The notes beneath the pieces are model-generated. The model was not told the origin of the DNA and did no database searches. It saw nothing but the letters and a program-made list of their open reading frames with translations. From a virus, in the IMG/VR virus record IMGVR_UViG_3300020579_000006, positions 1 through 64,000 of that record: DNA of 64,000 bases, one strand, 5' to 3'. Below are positions 29,580-38,789 of this stretch, piece by piece. Made by a program: the position numbers and the translations under genes. The stretch's first letter is position 1, and each line of letters opens with the position of its first letter.

Positions 29580-30200
29580 ATGTCTAATCAAAATACAGTA
29601 GCCGGGTTTTATAACATCCCCGCTCAGGTAATCACAGTATCAACCGAAGTAGCTTTACTGGTTCCAGCCGCAGGCGTCTATGCTGGTCTACCTTCTCCTG
29701 TTCTTCCCGCAGCTTCCGGTCTAAGTGCCAGCCCTTCCCCAGATATTACCGGTATTGGGTCTACTCTTGACGTACACCGCTTTAACGTTCGTTTGACCGG
29801 TAAAGTAGCTAACCCAGGCGGTGGTAACTTAGCTCTAAGACTATATCAAGTTCCATTTGCAAACGTCGGAGTTATTAGCGCTGCCGGTTCTGTTACTTCT
29901 GCTGGTGCCCCCGGTTCCGGAGACGTAATTCTTGTTACATTTACTTCTATTACCGCTCCAGCTAATCCTTCGACATTTTCTGTTGAGGCGGACCTTGTTT
30001 GGAGTTCTTCGGTCAATCGTATTGATGGTTATTTCTTCGGTAATGCGAACGGAGTCTTTATGGATTTTGCTGAAGTAACCGCCGTAACTTCGGGAGTCGC
30101 AACGGCAAACCAGTTAAACTTTCTGCCATCTTTTCAGTTTAGCGTTGCTAATGCTACAAACTCCGTTCAGTTGAGCGAGTTTGTTGTGGAAAGAGTTTAG
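29580..30200 (+). CDS. Beta-rich virion protein, decoration or fibre type
   Basis: 206 residues. Low charge, many Ser/Thr/Val and alternating strands (RFNVRLTGKVANPGGGNLAL) suggest a jelly-roll virion protein. The C-terminal strands (FQFSVANATNSVQLSEFVVE) resemble those of the proteins at 56190 and 61583, so the three may be paralogues or share a domain. Structural role is inferred from composition only. Confidence 0.5.
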   Translation: MSNQNTVAGFYNIPAQVITVSTEVALLVPAAGVYAGLPSPVLPAASGLSASPSPDITGIGSTLDVHRFNVRLTGKVANPGGGNLALRLYQVPFANVGVISAAGSVTSAGAPGSGDVILVTFTSITAPANPSTFSVEADLVWSSSVNRIDGYFFGNANGVFMDFAEVTAVTSGVATANQLNFLPSFQFSVANATNSVQLSEFVVERV

Positions 30201-30212
30201 TTCGAACTAATG

Positions 30213-30237
30213 GTCGGGGGTAGCCGACACTACCCCT
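30213..30237 (+). terminator. Hairpin after the virion protein gene
   Basis: GGGGGTAG (30216-30223) pairs with CTACCCCT (30230-30237) around CCGACA. It lies 15 bp after the stop codon and is preceded by the palindrome TTAGTTCGAACTAA (30197-30210). No strong U-run. Confidence 0.5.
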
Positions 30238-30259
30238 GATTCTCTTGTCGGAGAGAAAG

Positions 30260-30826
30260 ATGATAATTTATTTACTTCGTTGTACAGTTTCTGGAAAAGC
30301 ATATATAGGTCAATCTATTCATTCTTTAGAAGATAGGTGGAAGATTCATCTCAAAGATGCTAAAAGAGGTGCTCCATATATGCTACACAAAGCTATTCGT
30401 AAATATGGCCCGGAAGCTTTTGAGAAAACCGTTCTTCAAGAAGTCTCTGCGGTAGAAGAATTAAATACCTTGGAAATATACTATATTAAGACTCAAAATA
30501 CCAAAGTCCCTTTCGGCTATAATATGACCGATGGTGGAGAGGGTCATAAAGGTCAAGAATTTAGTTTAGAACATAGACGTAAATTGAGCGAGTCCTTAAT
30601 TGGAAACAAACACACTGCCGGTCATGTTTTAACTGAGGAACATAAATCTAAAGTCAGTATTGCGCTTAAAGGAAAAACTCGTTCTGCCGAAGCTAGAGCA
30701 AACATGAGTATCGGTCAAAAAGGTAATCAAAAATGGCTTGGTAGAAAACACTCTCCTGAGACCATAGAAAAATGTAGGATTGCCCGAACAAAGTATTGGG
30801 AAAGGAAAAAAACACTATGTCAATAG
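30260..30826 (+). CDS. GIY-YIG homing endonuclease with NUMOD3 repeats
   Basis: 188 residues from ATG 30260 (GGAGAG upstream). MIIYLLRCTVSGKAYIGQSI holds the GIY (IYL) and YIG motifs. The R in EDRWKIHL and the E in NTLEIYYI (~75) complete the nuclease core. The C-terminal half has several EHRRKLSESLIGN / EEHKSKVSIALKGK NUMOD3 DNA-binding repeats. It is a free-standing mobile gene inserted after a virion gene. Confidence 0.85.
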   Translation: MIIYLLRCTVSGKAYIGQSIHSLEDRWKIHLKDAKRGAPYMLHKAIRKYGPEAFEKTVLQEVSAVEELNTLEIYYIKTQNTKVPFGYNMTDGGEGHKGQEFSLEHRRKLSESLIGNKHTAGHVLTEEHKSKVSIALKGKTRSAEARANMSIGQKGNQKWLGRKHSPETIEKCRIARTKYWERKKTLCQ

Positions 30827-30972
30827 TAATCGCTTTTGTTGTAGGAGTTTTCGGCGGAGGTTGGGCCGGATATTCTTATGGTTCTAAAGTACAGAAAGCA
30901 GTAGAAGCTAAAGTCGCATCCGTTGCGGGTTCGGTAGCTGCTTCTGCTAGTTCTGTAGCAAAGAAAGTCTAA
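30817..30972 (+). CDS. Small membrane protein
   Basis: 51 residues, MSIVIAFVVGVFGGGWAGYS as the membrane helix, then an alanine/serine/valine-rich tail. The start overlaps the endonuclease end by 10 nt. Could be a holin-like or virion protein; undecided. Confidence 0.55.
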   Translation: MSIVIAFVVGVFGGGWAGYSYGSKVQKAVEAKVASVAGSVAASASSVAKKV

Positions 30973-30978
30973 CTAATT

Positions 30979-30993
30979 GTCCGGTTTCCGGAC
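30979..30993. promoter_or_regulatory. Symmetric 15-bp word before tRNA-Gly
   Basis: GTCCGG-TTT-CCGGAC, ending two bases before the mature 5' end of the tRNA. It could act as an RNA hairpin near the processing site. Confidence 0.6.
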
Positions 30994-30995
30994 AT

Positions 30996-31072
30996 GCGAG
31001 GCTAGTGTTTAAAAGCCAGCACACCGGTCTTCCAAACCGGTAGTATCGGTGCAACTCCGATGCTTCGCTCCA
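30996..31072 (+). tRNA. tRNA-Gly (anticodon TCC), CCA encoded
   Basis: Acceptor GCGAGGC/GCTTCGC, anticodon stem CCGGT/ACCGG with loop CTTCCAA (TCC), T-arm ATCGG-TGCAACT-CCGAT, encoded CCA. D-arm GTG/CAC is short. Confidence 0.88.
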
Positions 31073-31077
31073 TTTAA

Positions 31078-31151
31078 GGAGTCGTCGTCTAGTGACAAGA
31101 CGCTCGACTGTCGCTCGAAGAACGAGGGTTTGATTCCCTTCGACTCCGCCA
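31078..31151 (+). tRNA. tRNA-Asp (anticodon GTC), CCA encoded
   Basis: Acceptor GGAGTCG/CGACTCC perfect, D-arm GTCT/AGAC, anticodon loop CTGTCGC (GTC), T-arm GAGGG-TTTGATT-CCCTT, G plus CCA. Five bases after tRNA-Gly. Confidence 0.92.
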
Positions 31152-31163
31152 TTTTGGTGTTAA

Positions 31164-31562
31164 ATGAAAATCCCATACTGGAAACTCGCCTTCGGTCCAG
31201 CCATACTATTTGTTCTCGGGTTTTTAATGAATGCAATAGTAGTAGCCGACAACAGCGGGACTATGCCTGTCCTAGTTCATAACTGCACCCAAGAATTAAT
31301 GGGCGAAGATGATGACCTTCATGTGTGTATGGGCGAGGAAGCTCATCTTAAAATCCTGGCAGACTGGATACTGTGGAATCACGTAGGGGTTTTTAGTCCC
31401 GGTGATTTTTTGGAGATAGCAGGAGAGCTAACCTTTAACCCGTTTTTAATAGCGTGGCTAGCGTTCGTAATAAGAGATTATAACCGTAGAGGAATAGATG
31501 GCGGTAGAACACATTCTTGGTGGGAAAGAAAACAAACAACTAGAACGCCCTATCCTGATTGA
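31164..31562 (+). CDS. Membrane protein, function unknown
   Basis: 132 residues. Helix 1 is LAFGPAILFVLGFLMNAIVV (~8-27), and a second hydrophobic span is FNPFLIAWLAFVIRDY (~91-106). Between them is a polar loop with HNCTQELMGEDDDLHVCMGE, two Cys able to form a disulfide. The start follows the tRNA pair. Confidence 0.6.
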   Translation: MKIPYWKLAFGPAILFVLGFLMNAIVVADNSGTMPVLVHNCTQELMGEDDDLHVCMGEEAHLKILADWILWNHVGVFSPGDFLEIAGELTFNPFLIAWLAFVIRDYNRRGIDGGRTHSWWERKQTTRTPYPD

Positions 31563-32097
31563 CCCGGTTGATGATGAAGGATATTTTCTATTACCCGAAG
31601 AATTTAGTCCTAAAGATGAAGTAAGATGGGCTAAACGCCGTCAGGATTCTATTCGTGTCGCCCAGTATGCGGATTCTAAGTGCGGGCTTCCTAATACCTA
31701 TGACCCCGAAGGCGCTTATTTATGCGGTGGGTGTGGAGACGGCAGTTCGAAACCTTGTAACAAACTAGTAATTGAAAATAGTGAATGCTTAATTCGCATA
31801 GCTCCTATAAATAAACCCGACCTACAAAGTTGTGGCTATTGGGAGATACAAAACGCAGGAGACCCCGAGGGTCGATACTGCGATAAAGGAAAGTTAGAAG
31901 ACGACCGTATAGGGTTTGGTGAAACCGAAAACCCCAAAGGATTTGGCTGCATAAGATGTGAATATGGTCAGCAAGGAATGCCCCGTCCTGATAGCGAAGG
32001 TCGTACTCTGTGGTGTAAGAAAAAAGGACACCCGGTAGAAGAAAACGCCTGCTGTGAAGATAACGAACCTCTAGAAAATGAAGAGAGCGAAGAATAG
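31498..32097 (+). CDS. Cys-rich protein
   Basis: 199 residues with 15 Cys. CGLPNTYDPEGAYLCGGCGD and GCIRCEYGQQGM suggest one or two metal or iron-sulfur sites, with an extended acidic C-terminus (EENACCEDNEPLENEESEE). It overlaps the upstream gene by 65 nt, long for this phage. The coupling with the next gene is TAGTG. Confidence 0.55.
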   Translation: MAVEHILGGKENKQLERPILIDPVDDEGYFLLPEEFSPKDEVRWAKRRQDSIRVAQYADSKCGLPNTYDPEGAYLCGGCGDGSSKPCNKLVIENSECLIRIAPINKPDLQSCGYWEIQNAGDPEGRYCDKGKLEDDRIGFGETENPKGFGCIRCEYGQQGMPRPDSEGRTLWCKKKGHPVEENACCEDNEPLENEESEE

Positions 32098-32546
32098 TGA
32101 GAGCGGACCAACTAATCTATCACCAAGGAATGTGGCGGGCCGAAGTCGGTGGTAAGCACTATTGCGCTCAAACCAAAGAACTTCTAAAACTCGGCTTAAA
32201 GCATGTAGGTATCTCAGTAAGTGAACCACAGTATATCGAGTTTGATGACCGTACTCCAACCGAAGTTTATATAGACGTGCTTCGTAGCCCTGAATCTCCT
32301 CTACTAGTTAAACAAGAAACCCTGATACGTTTGTTTACGTTAGCTAATCAGGGCGACCCACTAGCCGAAGAACTCGTAAATGCCATTCCTACTGACCGGT
32401 CGTTTGATGCTCAGTACTATACTAAACAAATAGGTAAAACTGATTTTCTATTTGTGGGCGTTGCCGAACTACATGAGTACGTAGATAACATAGTGCTACG
32501 GTCTAAGCTTATAACAGAGCTTGGCAATTTATATAAGAGAATCTAA
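32097..32546 (+). CDS. Hypothetical protein
   Basis: 149 residues from a GTG overlapping the upstream stop. Strand-rich first half (MWRAEVGGKHYCAQTKELLK), helical second half (ETLIRLFTLANQGDPLAEEL). No family recognised; lies just before the fibre-like genes. Confidence 0.55.
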   Translation: MRADQLIYHQGMWRAEVGGKHYCAQTKELLKLGLKHVGISVSEPQYIEFDDRTPTEVYIDVLRSPESPLLVKQETLIRLFTLANQGDPLAEELVNAIPTDRSFDAQYYTKQIGKTDFLFVGVAELHEYVDNIVLRSKLITELGNLYKRI

Positions 32547-32548
32547 AG

Positions 32549-33190
32549 ATGCCAATAGGACCGTCAAATGCACTTGCCCCGTATATAGGCCCCGGAGGGT
32601 TAATAGTAGTTATTGACCCCGCAGTTATCATTAGTAATAACGTACTAAATGTGCTTCCTCAAACTAATGTAATAGTAGCTCCCAACACTACTAATTTTAT
32701 TTTCTATAACGCGGTGTCTAACGCAATTCAAGTTAATACCTCCGGTTTTCCTAGTCAAGTTATTCCTATCGCTACCGCCACTACATCTATGAATGGCAAC
32801 ATGGTTCTTCTTGATAATAGACCAGATTTCACTATTATCAGTCTTCCTACTGCTTTAGTTAACGCTCCGGGTACTTCGCTAACAACAGGTAATTTTTCAT
32901 TTTCCGGATGGGGAACCGGAGCCAGTCTAGTAGTTAATTCCGGCACTCAAACCGGATTTTCGATTACTATAACCGCCGGTACTAGTCCTAGTCAACGTCC
33001 CACTATCACCCTAACTTTTAATACGTCTTATTCAAATGCTCCTATCACGATAGCTCAAGTCAATGGTGGAACCGGAATGGTAACTGATATTACTGCTGCT
33101 AACACTACTACTCAATCAGTCATGACCTATGACGGTCTTCCAGTAAATACAAAAACATATACTATACAGGTTTTTACCCTTGGTCAATAA
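32549..33190 (+). CDS. Beta-rich structural protein
   Basis: 213 residues, rich in Asn/Thr/Val/Ile and nearly without charge, e.g. NNVLNVLPQTNVIVAPNTTN. That composition is usual for fibre or baseplate beta-helix domains. It precedes the giant fibre-like gene and overlaps it by 11 nt. Confidence 0.5.
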   Translation: MPIGPSNALAPYIGPGGLIVVIDPAVIISNNVLNVLPQTNVIVAPNTTNFIFYNAVSNAIQVNTSGFPSQVIPIATATTSMNGNMVLLDNRPDFTIISLPTALVNAPGTSLTTGNFSFSGWGTGASLVVNSGTQTGFSITITAGTSPSQRPTITLTFNTSYSNAPITIAQVNGGTGMVTDITAANTTTQSVMTYDGLPVNTKTYTIQVFTLGQ

Positions 33191-36100
33191 ATTCATAAAA
33201 TTTATATTTGGGTTGGCATTACTACTCGGGATAACCCTGCCTACTCGTGGCCAAACCAGTTTAACAGGCCGTATAGTAGAAGACGTAGCGGCTAATCGTC
33301 CCACTACTTGCACGACCGGCGATGTTTATGTAGATACAGATGATGCCAATAGTTGGAGATGCTTTCCTAATAATGTTTGGGTTAGTTTCGGTGGCGGTTT
33401 AGTAAGTCCGATTACTGCTCCTAATCCTTTACAGTTTAATGTCGATTTAATATTTAAAGGTCCTAATCCTGCGTATGATGCTCGTGTTTCAGGCGTTCGG
33501 TCAGTTAGTGTTGGTTCGGTACCGGCTATCCCCGGAACTACCGTATCTATTAATGCCGGTTCTGCTTCCGCTATAATTTCTAGTTCTTCTGGTTTTCAAA
33601 CCGGAGACGGCGTTGTTATTTATGGTGCGGGCGTCACTAATCCTATTTCAACCCCTTCCTCCCCGACTGTTACTCCTGTTAATGCAGTTGGCCTGACCGG
33701 CACACTGTTAGACACCGCCAGTCCTAGTGGTTCTACTACCTATCAATATTGTGTAGCAGCCTGGGGCGGACCTGTCGGCCAAGCAGTTACGGCCTGCAGT
33801 GCTAATACTAGTATAAGTACGGGTCAGGCGTCTCTAGGACCGCAAAGTGTTTCGATTACTTCAATCGCTAACTCTAATGGTACTTTTTCAATCGTAACAT
33901 CTTCTGCCCACACAGTTGCGGTGGGTGCTTTAGTGCAAATACGAGGGGCGCTCCCGGCAAATTTTAACGGATATTTTCGTGTATTAACTGCTGTAGATAA
34001 CACCCATCTAACCGTAAGTACTTCTTACGATACCCGAAACGGAGCTTTGGTTGCGCCAACCACGGCAGGCACTTTGACTTGGTGGAATTCTAATAGAATT
34101 ACAGTCGCCGCCGCTACAGGTTCTAGCAACGGTACTAAGTACCTAGTATACGGCCGTACCTCTGGTTCTATGACTTTGCTCGGAGTGATGTGGCCACAAA
34201 ACTCTAATTTTAACACCGACCCCACATATCTCGCTTTTGATGATTACGGACCTACTTTTACTGTTGCGCCAAACCTGCCGTTTTATATTTCATCTTCCCC
34301 TCCTGTTTCCTCTACAAATGACTCTTTAGTTACTACCATTGTTTCTGGACTACCGAGCACCACGATTATCTTAGCTGCTACAGCTAGTAATTCGGTGTCT
34401 GGTGCTACAATTCTATTCGACGACGGCGTAACACTAGCTGCCGCATCTCTAGCCGCTAAAAACGAAGGAGCCAAATTAGTACTTCCGGCTGGAGGTACAT
34501 ATCCTATTAACTCGCCAACAACACTCGCTAATAGCGGAGAGCTGGATTACTATGGCGGATTAAACCTAAACGAAACTTTAAATATTAGTACGAATACGGT
34601 TTCCGGACAATATATCCCAAACGGTTCAGCAGCATCGTTTGGATTGAACCCCTCCCCGGTGATAAATGTACTTCGCGGTTGGCCCGGATTATACGCCACT
34701 AATAACGTCTATCTTCACTATTTAACTATTAGTAGTGGCGAGTCAGCAAATTTATTTATGCAAGACGGTGGTACCGGTCAAATTCCGGCCAGTACTTTTG
34801 ACCGTACACAGTGGACTCTTAGTGGTAACGGGTATACTAGTACCGCACAAGTATTTCGTACTAACCATACGAACTCTTTTGCGGATATTTTTTATAGTGG
34901 TACACTTCTTACAGCCGGTCAATTAGGTTCCGGTTCCATGTCCACACCTGGAATTTTTTGGAGTGGGCCGGGAAATCCGGTAATGCGAGATACTTTCCTA
35001 AGCGGTAAAGGTATGCTGCTTCGTCCTGCGGTATCGGGTTCGACCTACGTAATGGACTGGGTTTATAGTCAAGCTAACTACATGCCGTACTTATCAGTTA
35101 TTGGCGTGGATGGAGGCGGAGTAGGAATAACCGGAAGAATCAACACCGTTTTATTTGACACTACACAGGCACCGCTAATAGCGAATCTTGGCGGGGTCAT
35201 TCTCTCCTTAGTGACCGATAGTATTCCAAGTCAAACATTGATTTCTTCTCCTAATAGCGACACCTCTATCGTAGGTCCACCCGTAGGAAGTCTTGGAACC
35301 AATGTTAGTACGATATCAAACGAGCCGACTTTTTTTTCTGTGAACGATGGAACGTTTAATGCGGGGGTTATTCAGGCTAATCAAGTAACACCACAGTATC
35401 CAATTAATTCTTTTGTTCCAATTGGGCCAGCCTTTGCAGTATTTGTTGAAGACCTTCCAGGAACTGCCCCTACTTGTTCTGTAGTCAATAGTGGCACTTT
35501 CTTTCCGTCGGCGGGCACATGGTTTTTTGAATATGCATATAAATACGCTAATGGAGGAATGGGAACTCCTTCGTTTCCGAGTACCGGTTGTACTGTTAAC
35601 GGGACTAGCCAGGATATAAACGTAGTTTTACCGACAGCTCCTGCTACTATTGGTTTAGGCGCGTATATTATGGCGGCAAACGCGGCTAATGGACCTTACT
35701 TTTATATTGGAGGGTCAGACCCGACAACCCAAGGAGCCGCTTGGAATGCGTCAACTAACACGTATTTATTTTCAGGTTTTGCGTCTATTCCGTCTCCTAC
35801 ATCAGCAGGTTCAGGACCGTCAGGGATAAGTAGTGGTTTAATCTGGGGTAAAGTGGTTTCTATAGGCTCAAGTACCATTAGTGCCCCGAATAATACAGTT
35901 CCCCGCAATTTAACTCTTCCCGATACTTCTGGCACCGTCGGGATTATGACTGGTTCTTTCACCAATGCTCACTGTTTACAGGCTAGTGTTATTGGAGGAG
36001 TTCTATCAATAGCAGATACTGGCGCTACTTGCGGAAGTGGCGGCGGTGGCGCTACCTTTCAGGTTAATGGCACTAATACTAGTAGCCAAACTACTATAAA

Positions 36101-38789
36101 TTTTCAAAGTGCTGCTACCTTTAATGGTATAACCGCAGCGTTTTCTAATCCTTCCGCTGGAAACGTCCTTCTTACTTTAAGCGGCGCGGCAACAAATGCA
36201 TTTCTTCTAAACTCAAGTGTAACTATCAATACGGCTTTACCTTTAACCGGCGGAGGAGTACTCGCCCTTGGTGGAACGTTAAATCTTACTTGTCCAAATT
36301 GTAGTTCTGGAGGAGTTAACTCTCGTACTACGAATTATAACCTCGTATCTACTGACGATGGATTCTTGGTATCTTCTAATGGCACTAGTTTAACTGACAC
36401 ACTTCCTTCTACACCTCCTAGTGCTTTTTGGGATGTAGATATTCAGAATCTGAATGCTACAAACCTGACTATTAGTAGAAACGGACTTCTTATCAATGGA
36501 GCGGCTAATAATATAGTAGTTCCTCCATTCCAATCGGTTCGAATTTTTACAGATAGCGCTAACTATTTTAACCCTAATCCTCCACTTATAGCCGGGACTA
36601 ATATTACAATTACCGGAGCACCAAACGGTATTACTATTGCAGCTTCTGGAACAGGAGTAGGAGGTTCTGGTACAACAGGATTTTTCTCTTGTTGGACTTC
36701 TTCATCTAATCTCGGAAACTGTCACATGGATGACGGTGTAACTACGGCGGCTACTATAACCGCTACAGAACCTATAGTAGCTCCAAGTGTTACCGCTAAT
36801 GGCTTATGCAATGCTGGAACTACAGGTTGCGTAATATTAACCGCCGGTACTGCCCCATCTTCTTTTAATACTAACTCGTTTACTCTATATGCGCCTACAT
36901 CTATCTCTACTCCATATGGTTGGGTAGTACCTAGCGCCGCTGCTACTGGTATTCTACATCTTACTAATGCAGCTAACGTAGTTACCTTATCTGTTAGCGC
37001 CATTAATCTAGCTGGTGCTGATGTAACCGGAAACCTGCCTTTCAGTCAGTTAAGCGCGGCTACTAACTCAAATCCCGGCACTTTTGCGGTATCTAGTAAC
37101 ACATGGGATTTTAGTGCTGCCACCTTAATTAAGATGCGCACTGCCGCAGGTTTAACGACCACGGTTAACGGTGATATAGGATACGATACTACTAATAAAA
37201 ACTGGCATGCGTTTCAGAATGGCGTAGATAGCTATCAATTTGGCGGTCCAGTTTCCGGAACTTACACTAGCGGAGACTGCGTAGAGTTTAGTAAAGTATC
37301 TAACGTTATTACACTAATTGATGCTGGTGCCGCTTGCGGGTCTGGAGGCGGTGGAGGAGCTACTCTTCAAACTAACAGCGTAAATAATACTAGTCAGACT
37401 ACGCTCAATCTTATTAATAGCGCCGCTACAAACGGTATTACTCTAACTGTTACCAACACTTCTGGTGGTACAGTACAACTGGGATATACTGGTACTCTAA
37501 ATAACTCTGGTTTAACAAATTCATCTACTACTATTGATGGGGTTACTTGTACTCTTGGTTCTACCTGTACTCTCACTCTAGATGAAATTAGCAACCCAGT
37601 TGCATCTAAAACCTTTACTTTTCCTGCTACGAACGTACTAACTATTTCTGGTACTGCTCCTGCTAGTCAAAGCGGAGCAGGCCTTAACGCCGGTACTTTA
37701 TTTAGCGTAACAGGTGTTACTGGTTCAGCTACAACCGGGTCGGCTACTACCGCCGGTAGTGGGTCTTTTATTTCTCTAACTTGCGGTAATGGCGGGTCCG
37801 GTTCTGGAGGCACAAACGCAGTGGGTGGTCAAGGCGGAGACTGCACTATTATTGCAGGTAATGCGGGTGTTTCCGGTGGTACGGCAGCTAATGCAAGAGG
37901 TGGTAATATAGTACTAACTTCTGGTTTAGCAGGTAGCGGTGGTTCAGGAGCCGCTGGTGCAGCCGGTATTATTCAACTTAATGGAGCTACAATACTTGCT
38001 ACTCCAAGCACATCCGCTGTTAATAACTCCTGGTCATTTCAAATCCAGGGTGAGTATCAAAACTCCGGAACACCAACGTTCACTACAGATACTTGGACTG
38101 TTCAGGATATAATCGGCTCTGGTACTAACGGTACTAGTACTTTAACTTTTAGTCATTTAGGTTCCACCGGGTCTTCGGCAGTTAACGTACCTTTACTAAC
38201 AGTCGGTACCGCTCCTGCTTGTGTACCAGGAACCGCTGGTGGAGAATGTTTTACCCAAGGTACTGCATTTACTAACGTAGCTGGTTCTGCTGGTTTTTAT
38301 CCAGATTCAACCACAAACGAATTCATGGCCGCTACAAATGGCTCTAGTTCCTTTGGTATGCTAGTACGCAGTCAGCCATCTCCTATACATCAAACTGGTA
38401 AAACGGCGGCTATTTCTACCGCTACTTTGTGTGCTGCTTCCGCAGGTGCTTGTAACACTGCTGGTGAATATCACTTACATTTTGATTTTATAGAAACCGG
38501 AACCGCTTGTACAGTTCCCGGAACCGGCGGTGTTACATTCTTACTAACTTGGACAGATAGTAATGGAACGGCCCACTCAGCAGTTTCGCTAGGAATGGAC
38601 GATGCGTCTACTATTAATGCTGTTTCGCAGACCTTCCACTTTCAGACTTCACTTGGAGCGGCGTGGGGAAGCGGAGACTTTAACATCTCGACCAACGGTT
38701 CGGTAATTCAATATGCTACGGGCTATACCGCTTGTGGTACTGGAACCGGTACATACCAACTAGATGCAGCTATAACGAGACTACAATAG
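33180..38789 (+). CDS. Giant fibre-like protein with a signal peptide
   Basis: 1869 residues. The N-terminus FIKFIFGLALLLGITLPTRG is a Sec signal; the next part has DVYVDTDDANSWRCFPNNVW, as in tail-fibre repeats. The rest is Thr/Ser/Gly/Asn-rich beta sequence with paired Cys. A segment (~930-960, CLQASVIGGVLSIADTGATC) is repeated at ~1365-1385 (CVEFSKVSNVITLIDAGAAC), each followed by a glycine linker, so internal duplication is clear. It looks like a fibre or adhesin, yet it carries an export signal. TTG 33180 is the annotated start; an ATA at 33195 is an alternative. Confidence 0.7.
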   Translation: MVNKFIKFIFGLALLLGITLPTRGQTSLTGRIVEDVAANRPTTCTTGDVYVDTDDANSWRCFPNNVWVSFGGGLVSPITAPNPLQFNVDLIFKGPNPAYDARVSGVRSVSVGSVPAIPGTTVSINAGSASAIISSSSGFQTGDGVVIYGAGVTNPISTPSSPTVTPVNAVGLTGTLLDTASPSGSTTYQYCVAAWGGPVGQAVTACSANTSISTGQASLGPQSVSITSIANSNGTFSIVTSSAHTVAVGALVQIRGALPANFNGYFRVLTAVDNTHLTVSTSYDTRNGALVAPTTAGTLTWWNSNRITVAAATGSSNGTKYLVYGRTSGSMTLLGVMWPQNSNFNTDPTYLAFDDYGPTFTVAPNLPFYISSSPPVSSTNDSLVTTIVSGLPSTTIILAATASNSVSGATILFDDGVTLAAASLAAKNEGAKLVLPAGGTYPINSPTTLANSGELDYYGGLNLNETLNISTNTVSGQYIPNGSAASFGLNPSPVINVLRGWPGLYATNNVYLHYLTISSGESANLFMQDGGTGQIPASTFDRTQWTLSGNGYTSTAQVFRTNHTNSFADIFYSGTLLTAGQLGSGSMSTPGIFWSGPGNPVMRDTFLSGKGMLLRPAVSGSTYVMDWVYSQANYMPYLSVIGVDGGGVGITGRINTVLFDTTQAPLIANLGGVILSLVTDSIPSQTLISSPNSDTSIVGPPVGSLGTNVSTISNEPTFFSVNDGTFNAGVIQANQVTPQYPINSFVPIGPAFAVFVEDLPGTAPTCSVVNSGTFFPSAGTWFFEYAYKYANGGMGTPSFPSTGCTVNGTSQDINVVLPTAPATIGLGAYIMAANAANGPYFYIGGSDPTTQGAAWNASTNTYLFSGFASIPSPTSAGSGPSGISSGLIWGKVVSIGSSTISAPNNTVPRNLTLPDTSGTVGIMTGSFTNAHCLQASVIGGVLSIADTGATCGSGGGGATFQVNGTNTSSQTTINFQSAATFNGITAAFSNPSAGNVLLTLSGAATNAFLLNSSVTINTALPLTGGGVLALGGTLNLTCPNCSSGGVNSRTTNYNLVSTDDGFLVSSNGTSLTDTLPSTPPSAFWDVDIQNLNATNLTISRNGLLINGAANNIVVPPFQSVRIFTDSANYFNPNPPLIAGTNITITGAPNGITIAASGTGVGGSGTTGFFSCWTSSSNLGNCHMDDGVTTAATITATEPIVAPSVTANGLCNAGTTGCVILTAGTAPSSFNTNSFTLYAPTSISTPYGWVVPSAAATGILHLTNAANVVTLSVSAINLAGADVTGNLPFSQLSAATNSNPGTFAVSSNTWDFSAATLIKMRTAAGLTTTVNGDIGYDTTNKNWHAFQNGVDSYQFGGPVSGTYTSGDCVEFSKVSNVITLIDAGAACGSGGGGGATLQTNSVNNTSQTTLNLINSAATNGITLTVTNTSGGTVQLGYTGTLNNSGLTNSSTTIDGVTCTLGSTCTLTLDEISNPVASKTFTFPATNVLTISGTAPASQSGAGLNAGTLFSVTGVTGSATTGSATTAGSGSFISLTCGNGGSGSGGTNAVGGQGGDCTIIAGNAGVSGGTAANARGGNIVLTSGLAGSGGSGAAGAAGIIQLNGATILATPSTSAVNNSWSFQIQGEYQNSGTPTFTTDTWTVQDIIGSGTNGTSTLTFSHLGSTGSSAVNVPLLTVGTAPACVPGTAGGECFTQGTAFTNVAGSAGFYPDSTTNEFMAATNGSSSFGMLVRSQPSPIHQTGKTAAISTATLCAASAGACNTAGEYHLHFDFIETGTACTVPGTGGVTFLLTWTDSNGTAHSAVSLGMDDASTINAVSQTFHFQTSLGAAWGSGDFNISTNGSVIQYATGYTACGTGTGTYQLDAAITRLQ